Shown here piece by piece: positions 1 through 6,193 of a DNA stretch of 8,176 nucleotides. The notes beneath the pieces are model-generated. The model worked only from the letters and a program-made list of their open reading frames with translations, searched no databases and had not been told where the DNA came from. Position 1 is the first letter of the stretch. Each line of letters opens with the position of its first letter. Origin of the DNA: Rhodopirellula sp. (GTDB lineage: Bacteria > Planctomycetota > Planctomycetia > Pirellulales > Pirellulaceae); the NCBI GenBank assembly GCA_003513555.1, contig DOPG01000018.1, positions 1-8,176 on the forward strand, in the 5' to 3' direction. The translations under genes and the position numbers were made by a program.

Positions 1-2
1 TA

Positions 3-184
3 GTTTTAGCTCATCAATCTGCGAATCCAAAAGGTGCTAATCAACAGGACGCTGGCAGGATTACTGGCGTTGGAATGACCAATGATCCCCTACTGCAGTG
101 CCAAGCAAAAAGGCACTGCAGTAGCTGGTACTACTGCGGTAGCTGGTACCCCAATGCAAGCCTCAAAGCCGAACGAAAAAGTTA
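3..184 (+). CDS. Possible 3' end of a gene cut by the left edge (uncertain)
   Basis: The third forward frame is open from the first bases of the window to a TAG at 182-184, about 60 codons with no internal stop. The first half reads like an ordinary soluble protein tail (for example the stretch GRITGVGMTNDPLL around 55-95). The second half runs through the inverted repeat at 90-124 and the tandem repeat at 114-149 and becomes Cys/Trp/Tyr-rich and unlike a normal protein (CSSWYYCGSWY). The other two forward frames stop by base 40. No family is recognised. It may be a real C-terminus later extended by repeat DNA, or simply chance; the absence of the upstream part prevents a decision. Confidence 0.2.
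90..124. repeat. Perfect 13-bp inverted repeat with 9-base A-rich loop
   Basis: The left arm CTACTGCAGTGCC (90-102) is exactly complementary to the right arm GGCACTGCAGTAG (112-124), separated by AAGCAAAAA. The arms would form a strong hairpin in RNA from either strand or a cruciform in DNA. Neither side is followed by a run of T, so it does not look like a standard intrinsic terminator. The right arm overlaps the first unit of the tandem repeat that follows. Confidence 0.8.
114..149. repeat. 18-bp tandem direct repeat, two copies
   Basis: Bases 114-131 and 132-149 are head-to-tail copies of an 18-bp unit (ACTGCRGTAGCTGGTAC with one variable leading base), matching at 16 of 18 positions. The unit shares its ACTGCAGTAG core with the right arm of the adjacent hairpin, so hairpin and repeat probably arose by the same local duplication. 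The unit length is a multiple of three, but there is no firm evidence that either strand is translated. Confidence 0.75.
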
Positions 185-315
185 GGCTGCCCTGAGCGGC
201 AAAGTGCGTGGGGTGGAAAAAAGCCGGGGCGTCCTCTGGTGGGCAACATCGACTACCCAACAGTGTTTCAGCCCGGAGCAACCGTGTTTAGTCGGCAAAC
301 GTGTTTTAGTAAACA

Positions 316-346
316 ACCGCTTTGTTCACCAACCCAGATGAGCGGT
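316..346 (-). terminator. Weak candidate transcript end after the DUF2237 gene
   Basis: ACCGCT (316-321) and AGCGGT (341-346) form a 6-bp inverted repeat with a 19-base loop starting at the DUF2237 stop codon. On the minus strand the second arm is followed by TGTTTACTAAAAC, which is only moderately T-rich. The stem is short and the loop long, so this is a guess from position rather than a strong terminator. Confidence 0.15.
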
Positions 347-711
347 CAAGAATCAATCGCATGTTCTTGCAACTGCTCAATCGATGCGAACTCAAGGGTC
401 GACATATGACATGCTGCCAAATGTACGGGCGGCGCGACACCAGCATCGTATGCCTCTTTCCATCTGGCAGCGCAAAGGCACCACCGATCCCCCGGCACCA
501 ATCCGGGAAACTGGAACATCGCATTCGCCGTCGTGAGGTCATTCCCGCGACTCTTACTGAACTCAAGAAATTGGGCGGTAACCTCGACACAAACGACGTG
601 CAAACCGGCATCTTGCGCACCGGTGTTGCAGCAACCGTCTCGATAGAACCCTGTCATCGGATCAGTACCACAAACGACTAATTCCGTTCCCAACACATTT
701 TTACCTGGCAT
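346..711 (-). CDS. DUF2237 family cysteine-rich protein
   Basis: This 121-residue protein matches the DUF2237 family (a small soluble family of unknown biochemical function) over its whole length. Recognisable family blocks are NVLG (5-8), the C-x-TDPMTGF-x-RDGCCNTG block (14-31), FLEFSKSRGNDL (48-59), FPGL-x-PGDRWCLCAARW (68-84) and AGVAPPV (90-96). The cysteines at 14, 27, 28, 41, 78 and 80 lie in or near these blocks and suggest metal binding or redox chemistry, which is inference. No signal peptide or membrane segment is seen, so it should be cytoplasmic. A TTG two codons upstream (717) is also possible, but ATG at 711 is preferred because GAAGG sits six bases before it, whereas the same site would abut the TTG. 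It is transcribed alone, divergently from the helicase gene. Confidence 0.9.
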   Translation of the reverse strand: MPGKNVLGTELVVCGTDPMTGFYRDGCCNTGAQDAGLHVVCVEVTAQFLEFSKSRGNDLTTANAMFQFPGLVPGDRWCLCAARWKEAYDAGVAPPVHLAACHMSTLEFASIEQLQEHAIDS

Positions 712-752
712 AATCAACCTTCACTCGCATTCGCGTCTTCTTTAAGGGCTTG

Positions 753-782
753 AGTATCCCATGCCAGTGGTCTCATTGGCAA
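753..782 (-). promoter_or_regulatory. Candidate housekeeping promoter for the DUF2237 gene
   Basis: Read on the minus strand, TTGCCA (complement of 777-782) and GATACT (complement of 753-758) are separated by 18 bases, close to the sigma-70 -35 and -10 consensus boxes. Transcription would begin near 746, giving a leader of roughly 35 bases with GAAGG before the ATG at 711. A short inverted repeat (TGCCA at 762-766, TGGCA at 777-781) lies across the spacer and -35 box and could be an operator, though five bases is easily chance. Confidence 0.35.
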
Positions 783-991
783 TCGCCCCGGAGATCAACG
801 AGAGGTAACAGCACAATTTCATCGTTTTGGGCGTACCTACCCAACCTCCCGCCCCCCTCAACCGACCAACCGGAACCGATCAACTGAGGCAAACAGCGTC
901 TTTTGCGACACGATTCGTTTATTTGGGCTACAGGCTTTCGTGGACTGCGCACCCGCAGCGTTACAATTCTCGCCGATCCGCTATATTGGCC

Positions 992-1027
992 GCTCCGCGA
1001 TAGTAGGCTTCGCTATAGTAACGGAGC
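992..1027 (+). promoter_or_regulatory. Interrupted stem-loop upstream of the helicase gene
   Basis: GCTCCG (992-997) pairs with CGGAGC (1022-1027), and inside it ATAG (1000-1003) can pair with CTAT (1013-1016), giving a two-part stem with an asymmetric internal loop and a 9-base top loop. It lies about 180 bases before the helicase start, just after a TATATT box. It might be a structured mRNA leader or an operator; there is no match to a riboswitch that I recognise. Confidence 0.25.
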
Positions 1028-1204
1028 ATTGGTGAATTCCACGGTCATGCCCCTCAGAGATCAGCGTCGCTTGGCAGCCCTCCCTTCACAGAGGCCTCCG
1101 CCACCGCGGCCCACGTCCTGCAAATCAGATTCGCTGGAAATTCCGTGCGGTTCAATTCGAAGCTGAAATAGTTATCGACCCAAGGACAATCCGAGACGTA
1201 CGCA

Positions 1205-3586
1205 ATGGATGCAATTTTCCGAGATTTGACCGCATCGCAACGTGAAGCCGTCGCACACTTGGATGGACCGATGCTGATTCTCGCTGGCCCGGGTTCCGGC
1301 AAGACGCGTGTTGTGACGCACCGGATCGCCAACATGCTCAACAATGGTGTGCGACCTTGGCAAATCGCGGCGCTGACCTTCACCAATAAAGCTGCTGATG
1401 AGATGCGGACACGGGTCGATTCCCTTGCGCCGGGACAACCGGTCTGGATGGGAACATTTCATCGCTTCTGCGCACAGCTACTTCGCCGCCACGCAACCAT
1501 GGTCGGTCTTGCTGAAAATTACTCCATCTACGATACGTCGGATTCCAAACAGGCAATGAAACGTGCGATTGCGGCTGCTGGTGTCTCCACTACCCATGCC
1601 TCGCCTGACCAAATCGCGTCGTCGATCAGTCATGCAAAAAATCGGCTGACTACCCCGGAGATGATGGAGGGGCACGCATTAAAACCGCGTGATGCGATTG
1701 CAGCACGGGTCTATCCTGTTTATCAGAAACAGCTACTGACCGCCAACGCGGTCGATTTCGACGACCTGCTTTTACACATCGCAAGACTACTTCGCGAGAA
1801 TCCGGAAATCCGCTCCGAGTTGGATCATAAGTACAAGTACATCTTGGTAGACGAGTACCAGGACACAAACCTGGCACAGTATGCCATTGTACGTGCCCTG
1901 TCGATTGACGCTCCCAATCTCGCTGTCACAGGTGACCCTGACCAATCCATCTATGGCTGGAGGGGCGCCGACCTGAACAATATCTTGGACTTCGAAAAGG
2001 ATTACCCAAAAGTCAAAACGGTCCGGCTTGAACAGAACTACCGCAGCACGCCGAATGTTCTCAGAGTTGCGGATCAATTAATTCGGCACAACCGGCGTCG
2101 AAAACCCAAAAAGCTGTTCACAGAGAACGAGGAAGGTGCTGCCGTCATTCTCCGTTTCTATGAAGATGGTTATCAGGAAGCTGACTCCATCGTGGACGAA
2201 ATTTCCAATGCAGTCATGACACAGGGTTTGCGACCAAGTGATTTCGCAATTTTCTGCCGAATGAATGCGATGACCCGTTCACTGGAGCATGCATTTCGAA
2301 ACCGCAGCATTCCCTATCAGATTGTTAACGGCCTTGAGTTCTATCAACGTCGAGAGATCAAGGACTTGCTCGCCTACCTGCACCTCATCAACAACCCAAA
2401 TCATGATGTCGCATTAACGCGGATCATTAACGTGCCAACTCGAGGGATCGGTGCAAAAACCGTTGAACGCATCCGCGACCACGCGGATAAGCACGGCTGC
2501 ACGATGCTCGAGTCTGCCCGGCAAGCAGACCGCATCGAAGGGCTTGCCAAGCGTTCGGCAACCATGGTGCGGAAGTTCATCAAGATTTACGACAACCTCA
2601 GTATCAAAGCGACGGCACCACTCGAAGACTTGCTGAGGTATTTAGTTGAAGAAATTGGATTCGAGCAGCATCTTGAAAAAACCTCGGTTGATCAGCAAGA
2701 CGGTAACTCACTTGCCAATGTCGATGAGCTAATTTCTGCAGCTGTTGAGTTTGACCGCCAGCACCCCGACGACGGATCTCTCGAAGCATTTCTTGAACAA
2801 GTCGCTTTAGTCGCAGATAGCGACGCATTTGATGGGAGCCAAGAGCGAGTCACGCTGATGACCCTGCATGCTGCCAAAGGTTTGGAATTTCCGCACGTGT
2901 TCATCATTGGTGTCGAAGATGACATGCTGCCGCACAAAAGATCCAAAGAAAGCGAAGCTGAACTGGAAGAAGAGCGAAGGCTGCTGTTTGTAGGCATCAC
3001 GCGAGCCAAGCAATGGTTACAACTGAGTTGTTGCAAACGAAGAGCGATGCGTGGAGATGTGCGACCGGTCATCCCCAGCCCATTCCTGAACGAATTACCT
3101 CTCGAGGAGATGAAACGCGTCGAAACCTCAAGGGAACAGGACTGGTTTGACGAGGATCCGTACGCCCATGATGATTCCGTTGACGAAAGTTATCCAGAGT
3201 CATGGGACCTTCCCGATGACGCCTCACAACAATCGGCTAAAACGTCGGGTGTAGACAAGGCCTCCCCCCCTCGGGAATTCGCTCCGGACGAAACCACCCA
3301 GCTCACCGTGGACGAACTGGCAGAAGCCGTTTCCCGAAAGAAGCAACAAAACGTGGCTGTCTCGATAGCCTCGAGCCTGAAGACGGCAGCCGACCTGCTT
3401 TCGAATCCTACCACCCCGCTCCGTGCCTACAGCGAGGGCATGGTTGTGAGGCATGCCGACCATGGCGACGGCACCATCGTGTCGATCACAGGCCGTGGTC
3501 CAAAACGCATTGCTCGAGTGCGTTTTGACGATGAAGAACGAAGTTTCCGTCTCGCTTTTGCAGACCTGCAAGTTCTTAAAGACTAA
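1205..3586 (+). CDS. UvrD/PcrA-type superfamily 1 ATP-dependent DNA helicase
   Basis: This 793-residue protein is a 3'-5' DNA helicase of the UvrD/PcrA/Rep family, which unwinds DNA in repair and displaces proteins from DNA. All motifs are intact: Q-motif region (LTASQREAV, 8-16), Walker A GPGSGKT (28-34), motif Ia (LTFTNKAADEMRTRV, 57-71), Ib (GTFHRFC, 83-89), motif II DEYQDTN (216-222), motif III (TGDPDQSIYGWRG, 242-254), motif IV (RLEQNYRS, 274-281), motif V (VTLMTLHAAKGLEF, 549-562) and motif VI (EEERRLLFVGITRAK, 588-602). An acidic stretch at about 644-672 leads into a linker, and the last 52 residues (742-793) resemble the Tudor-like C-terminal domain of PcrA/UvrD that contacts RNA polymerase. 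It is somewhat longer than typical PcrA or UvrD (about 720-740), the excess being in the linker. The ATG at 1205 fits the family N-terminus; AAGGA at 1182-1186 is too far away to be a normal ribosome site. It appears monocistronic. Whether it is the pcrA or uvrD equivalent cannot be decided from sequence alone. Confidence 0.97.
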   Translation: MDAIFRDLTASQREAVAHLDGPMLILAGPGSGKTRVVTHRIANMLNNGVRPWQIAALTFTNKAADEMRTRVDSLAPGQPVWMGTFHRFCAQLLRRHATMVGLAENYSIYDTSDSKQAMKRAIAAAGVSTTHASPDQIASSISHAKNRLTTPEMMEGHALKPRDAIAARVYPVYQKQLLTANAVDFDDLLLHIARLLRENPEIRSELDHKYKYILVDEYQDTNLAQYAIVRALSIDAPNLAVTGDPDQSIYGWRGADLNNILDFEKDYPKVKTVRLEQNYRSTPNVLRVADQLIRHNRRRKPKKLFTENEEGAAVILRFYEDGYQEADSIVDEISNAVMTQGLRPSDFAIFCRMNAMTRSLEHAFRNRSIPYQIVNGLEFYQRREIKDLLAYLHLINNPNHDVALTRIINVPTRGIGAKTVERIRDHADKHGCTMLESARQADRIEGLAKRSATMVRKFIKIYDNLSIKATAPLEDLLRYLVEEIGFEQHLEKTSVDQQDGNSLANVDELISAAVEFDRQHPDDGSLEAFLEQVALVADSDAFDGSQERVTLMTLHAAKGLEFPHVFIIGVEDDMLPHKRSKESEAELEEERRLLFVGITRAKQWLQLSCCKRRAMRGDVRPVIPSPFLNELPLEEMKRVETSREQDWFDEDPYAHDDSVDESYPESWDLPDDASQQSAKTSGVDKASPPREFAPDETTQLTVDELAEAVSRKKQQNVAVSIASSLKTAADLLSNPTTPLRAYSEGMVVRHADHGDGTIVSITGRGPKRIARVRFDDEERSFRLAFADLQVLKD

Positions 3587-3797
3587 GATCACCAGCGCAC
3601 GCTGCCCACGCTAACCCCATCCAAGCTATCGCCACGGCGGCACAAACAGCGATTTCGGCCTCCAACACTGATCGTGGCAGCGGTCAGTCGGCTCAAGGTT
3701 GGCCAAGAACTCTGTTTGGTCATCTTCTCAAAACGCTCTTCTGACCTTACCATTTTCCACTCTCGCGCCCGCGCACCAACCCGCTTAAGAGGCCACG

Positions 3798-4304
3798 ATG
3801 TCCGGCACCGAATTCGATTCTACCAACGCCCGAGTTGGCGTGATCATGGGCAGTCGCAACGACTGGGAAACCATGAAGCATGCTGCGGATATTCTTGACA
3901 GCCTGGAAATTCCGAACGAACGATTGGTCGTGTCAGCACACCGCACCCCTGCACGCATGTTTGCTTATGCTCAGAAAGCAGAAGAGCGTGGAATCCGAGT
4001 CATTATCGCCGGGGCAGGCGGTGCAGCACACCTGCCAGGAATGGTCGCCTCGGAAACAACGCTTCCCGTGATCGGAGTTCCTGTGCAAAGCCGGGCATTG
4101 CAGGGCCTTGATTCACTGTTATCCATTGTCCAGATGCCCGGAGGTATCCCGGTTGCAACCATGTCCATTGGAACCGCTGGAGCGAAAAATGCAGGGATCA
4201 TGGCCGCACGAATCCTTTCGCTCTCTGATGGTGCACTCCTATCGAGACTTGAAAACATGATCCAACAGCAAACAGATGCAGTGCTGGAATCAGCTGAACT
4301 GTGA
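3798..4304 (+). CDS. purE: N5-carboxyaminoimidazole ribonucleotide mutase (class I PurE)
   Basis: PurE converts N5-CAIR to CAIR, moving the carboxyl group to carbon 4 in de novo purine synthesis; it is a cytoplasmic enzyme, octameric in the class I family. The 168-residue protein shows the phosphate-binding loop MGSRNDW (17-23), the SAHRTP block (46-51) with the catalytic His48 (equivalent to E. coli His45), AGAGGAAHLPGM (71-82), and GVPVQS followed by DSLLSIVQMPGGIPVATM. Immediate pairing with PurK supports a class I mutase rather than the animal-type class II carboxylase. The phosphate loop has Asn21 where most members have Ser (GSxSDW). A 10-residue variable N-terminus precedes the fold. 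No Shine-Dalgarno is evident before the ATG, and a 211-bp gap with no recognised terminator separates it from the helicase gene. purK follows 51 bp downstream, suggesting one operon. Confidence 0.97.
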   Translation: MSGTEFDSTNARVGVIMGSRNDWETMKHAADILDSLEIPNERLVVSAHRTPARMFAYAQKAEERGIRVIIAGAGGAAHLPGMVASETTLPVIGVPVQSRALQGLDSLLSIVQMPGGIPVATMSIGTAGAKNAGIMAARILSLSDGALLSRLENMIQQQTDAVLESAEL

Positions 4305-4355
4305 CTGACCCATAATCTTTATCAAATTCCAAGCTGATAAGTTACTCTGCAGCCA

Positions 4356-5519
4356 ATGAACACCAAGGCCCCCTTAATTTGCGATACACAACTCCCCGGC
4401 TCGACGATCGGGATGGTCGGTGGAGGCCAGCTCGGACGCATGTTTGCCGTTGCCGCTGCCGCCATGGGCTACAGAGTTGTTATCTTTACCGATGCCGAAA
4501 ACTCGCCTGCATCTCACGTTGCTGCCCAGACCGTTGTCGGTGATTTGAATGACGAGGCGGCAATCGATCGGTTCGCCGAGCAATGTGATGTGATCACCCT
4601 GGAATTCGAAAACATTCCCGCCACGACAATCGCACGCTGCCGAAAATTTGCCCCTCCCTATCCCGCCGCATCGGTATTGGCAACGGCACAGGATCGTCTC
4701 ATCGAGAAAACAACGTTTCAAGATGCCGGCCTGCCCGTCACGCCGTTCAGAAAAGTACATGACAGTGCATCCCTGCAAACTGCTGCTGATGAACTTGGCT
4801 GGCCACTGATCATTAAGACCGCACGCAGTGGTTATGACGGGAAAGGCCAACATCGTATTGAATCCGCTGACGATGCCAAGCAGGTCCAATGGTCAGCGGC
4901 AACCGAATGGATTGCTGAAAAATGCATCCATTTCGAAAAAGAGGTGTCGGTCATCGTCGCACGAACCCCTGATGGACGTTCCGAAACCTTTCCAATTTTC
5001 GAAAACACGCACACCAACCACATCCTTGACATTTCAGTCGCCCCTGCCAGCTTGCCCGACAGCTTGTCGAAAGAAGCCCACCGGATTGCCGGCGCGGCAG
5101 CGGAAATCATTGATGTGGTAGGCCTCTTGTGTGTCGAATTGTTTGTGTCTGGTGAAAGCATCCTGATCAACGAAGTCGCCCCTCGCCCCCACAACTCTGG
5201 TCACCTAACGATAGAGGGCTGCGAGACGAGCCAATTTGAGCAACACGTCCGTGCGGTCTGCAATTTACCGCTGGGAAGCACTCAGCAACGTACCCCCATC
5301 GCCGCGATGGCAAATTTGCTGGGTGATCTGTGGACGCCTGATGGACAAGCCCCAGACTGGATCGCAGCACTCGCTGATCCAAGTCTTAACCTTCACTTGT
5401 ACGGTAAAGCACAAGCAAAACCGTCACGGAAAATGGGCCACCTGACGATGACCGGACACGACCGGGAAACAGTGGTGAGACGTCTTGCTGATGCCAGATC
5501 GAAATTACCCCAAGCCTAG
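4356..5519 (+). CDS. purK: 5-(carboxyamino)imidazole ribonucleotide synthase (PurK)
   Basis: PurK uses ATP and bicarbonate to carboxylate AIR to N5-CAIR, the substrate of the PurE encoded just upstream. The 387-residue protein has the N-terminal nucleotide-fold motif IGMVGGGQLGRM (18-29), TLEFENIP (81-88), the AQDRLIEK segment (111-118) that opens the ATP-grasp domain, the ATP-binding IIKTARSGYDGKGQ (152-165), a metal-binding INEVAPRPHNSGH block, and the family-typical segment ending in HVRAVCNLPLG. The C-terminal domain with HLYGKAQAKPSRKMGHLT is present, so the protein is full length. About 15 extra residues precede the first conserved strand. No Shine-Dalgarno is visible before the ATG. 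The gene converges with the VanZ-like gene across an 82-bp gap that has no convincing terminator. Confidence 0.97.
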   Translation: MNTKAPLICDTQLPGSTIGMVGGGQLGRMFAVAAAAMGYRVVIFTDAENSPASHVAAQTVVGDLNDEAAIDRFAEQCDVITLEFENIPATTIARCRKFAPPYPAASVLATAQDRLIEKTTFQDAGLPVTPFRKVHDSASLQTAADELGWPLIIKTARSGYDGKGQHRIESADDAKQVQWSAATEWIAEKCIHFEKEVSVIVARTPDGRSETFPIFENTHTNHILDISVAPASLPDSLSKEAHRIAGAAAEIIDVVGLLCVELFVSGESILINEVAPRPHNSGHLTIEGCETSQFEQHVRAVCNLPLGSTQQRTPIAAMANLLGDLWTPDGQAPDWIAALADPSLNLHLYGKAQAKPSRKMGHLTMTGHDRETVVRRLADARSKLPQA

Positions 5520-5601
5520 CGGGCATAAGACAAGCCGAGCCACACGCTCGCAAGACCGGTCAGCGTCGGCAGGCTGATATCCCCGCGGAACCAGAAATAC
5601 T

Positions 5602-6036
5602 TCAAGCGTGATTCTGGTCTGCTGATCGCTTGCTGAAAAACAGGTAGAGGTACTTTGCTGCAACATAAACGGCAATCGCCGTCCACAACCCCGCGGCGTC
5701 GGCTGCAAAATCGAGCACATCCGGGTATCTGCCCGGAATGAAATTCTGCGTGATCTCATCAATAGCCGCATACGCCATCCCCACCAATCCAATAATGGCA
5801 AAACGCTTGAACCAATGCGGAGAATTTGTCACATAGCACAAAAGCCCACCAAGAAGAAAAAAAGCGGAAAAATGCTTGACCTTGTCATTGACTCCCTGAT
5901 TCACTCCGAAACGTAAATCAAGGACTTCTCCCATATTCGGTAAGTGAGTGCCCAAGAATAAGCACAACCAGTACCCAGCGAGTACAACGATGGCCAAACG
6001 AATTCCAAAAATGGTTATCTTGGTTACCGGACGCAT
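5602..6036 (-). CDS. VanZ-like small integral membrane protein
   Basis: This is a VanZ-family membrane protein; the namesake affects teicoplanin resistance, but most relatives, this one included, have no known function. Counting from the start chosen here (144 residues), four hydrophobic segments are visible: IFGIRLAIVVLAGYWLCLFL, HFSAFFLLGGLLCYV, FAIIGLVGMAYAAIDE and AAGLWTAIAVYVAAKYLYLFF. Family signatures are NDKVKHFSAFFLLG and AAIDEITQNFIPGRYPDVLDFAADAAG, with the typical D-K-x-x-H-F and D-E-x-x-Q residues. The ATG at 6036 is preferred because GGAG lies nine bases upstream and it places the N-terminus just before the first membrane segment. In-frame starts at 6144 (ATG), 6093 (ATG) or 6150 (GTG, with GGAG nine bases before it) would add 19-38 unconserved residues and cannot be excluded. 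It is divergent from the secreted-protein gene. Confidence 0.88.
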   Translation of the reverse strand: MRPVTKITIFGIRLAIVVLAGYWLCLFLGTHLPNMGEVLDLRFGVNQGVNDKVKHFSAFFLLGGLLCYVTNSPHWFKRFAIIGLVGMAYAAIDEITQNFIPGRYPDVLDFAADAAGLWTAIAVYVAAKYLYLFFSKRSADQNHA

Positions 6037-6193
6037 GTCTGCTCGCTCCATCGAGTAGGCTGGTAGGGTGACTTGAACAACGACGTTCTTCATGGTCTGC
6101 CGTTTCACGCCTCCCAACTTCCGTTCCTGTACCACACCTTTCATCTGCACCGTTTGCTTCTCCCCAACCCCGACAATCCCAATTCACTCTCCA

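Larger units (their letters stand above)
1..345. other. Gene-poor stretch with repeats at the left edge
   Basis: No confident gene lies here. It carries a perfect 13-bp inverted repeat (90-124), an 18-bp tandem duplication (114-149), and two near-identical short T-rich motifs (CGTGTTTAGT near 283 and CGTGTTTTAGT near 300). A minus-strand reading frame at 90-281 contains the in-frame six-residue repeat of the duplication (PATAV twice) but has no recognisable domain, and its last codons coincide with the hairpin, so I do not call it a gene. The stretch follows the 3' end of the DUF2237 gene and could hold its transcript end. Confidence 0.5.
712..1204. other. Gene-free divergent intergenic region
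   Basis: This region separates the divergently transcribed DUF2237 and helicase genes. The only sizeable plus-strand frame, 903-1166, encodes a low-complexity Arg/Pro/Ser-rich sequence with no family resemblance and is probably not a gene. Visible items are the promoter candidate at 753-782, a C-rich tract around 842-862, a small hairpin CTGCG-CACC-CGCAG (945-958), a weak promoter-like pair TTACAA (961-966) and TATATT (982-987) with a short 15-base spacer, and a stem-loop at 992-1027. One of the latter could drive the helicase gene with a leader of about 200 bases. Confidence 0.5.

Noticed and set aside
90..281. Minus-strand frame of 63 codons over the repeat region
   Set aside because: No recognisable domain; its end coincides with the hairpin and its repeated PATAV is only a translation of the tandem DNA repeat.
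322..681. Long plus-strand frame opposite the DUF2237 gene
   Set aside because: It is the antisense shadow of a gene with clear family motifs on the minus strand.
903..1166. Plus-strand frame of 87 codons before the helicase gene
   Set aside because: The product is Arg/Pro/Ser-rich with no family resemblance, no ribosome site, and it runs through the stem-loop at 992-1027; it looks like chance.
4319..4340. TTATCA/TGATAA inverted repeat between purE and purK
   Set aside because: A 6-bp AT-rich stem with a 10-base loop and no T tract; too weak to call an attenuator or terminator, and purE and purK are expected to be co-transcribed.
4374..4889. Long minus-strand frame of 171 codons inside purK
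   Set aside because: purK shows all expected motifs on the plus strand; the antisense product has none and is a shadow.
5590..5618. ACCAGAA/TTCTGGT inverted repeat at the end of the VanZ-like gene
   Set aside because: Seven base pairs with a 15-base loop, overlapping the last codons, without a T run on either strand; not a convincing bidirectional terminator.
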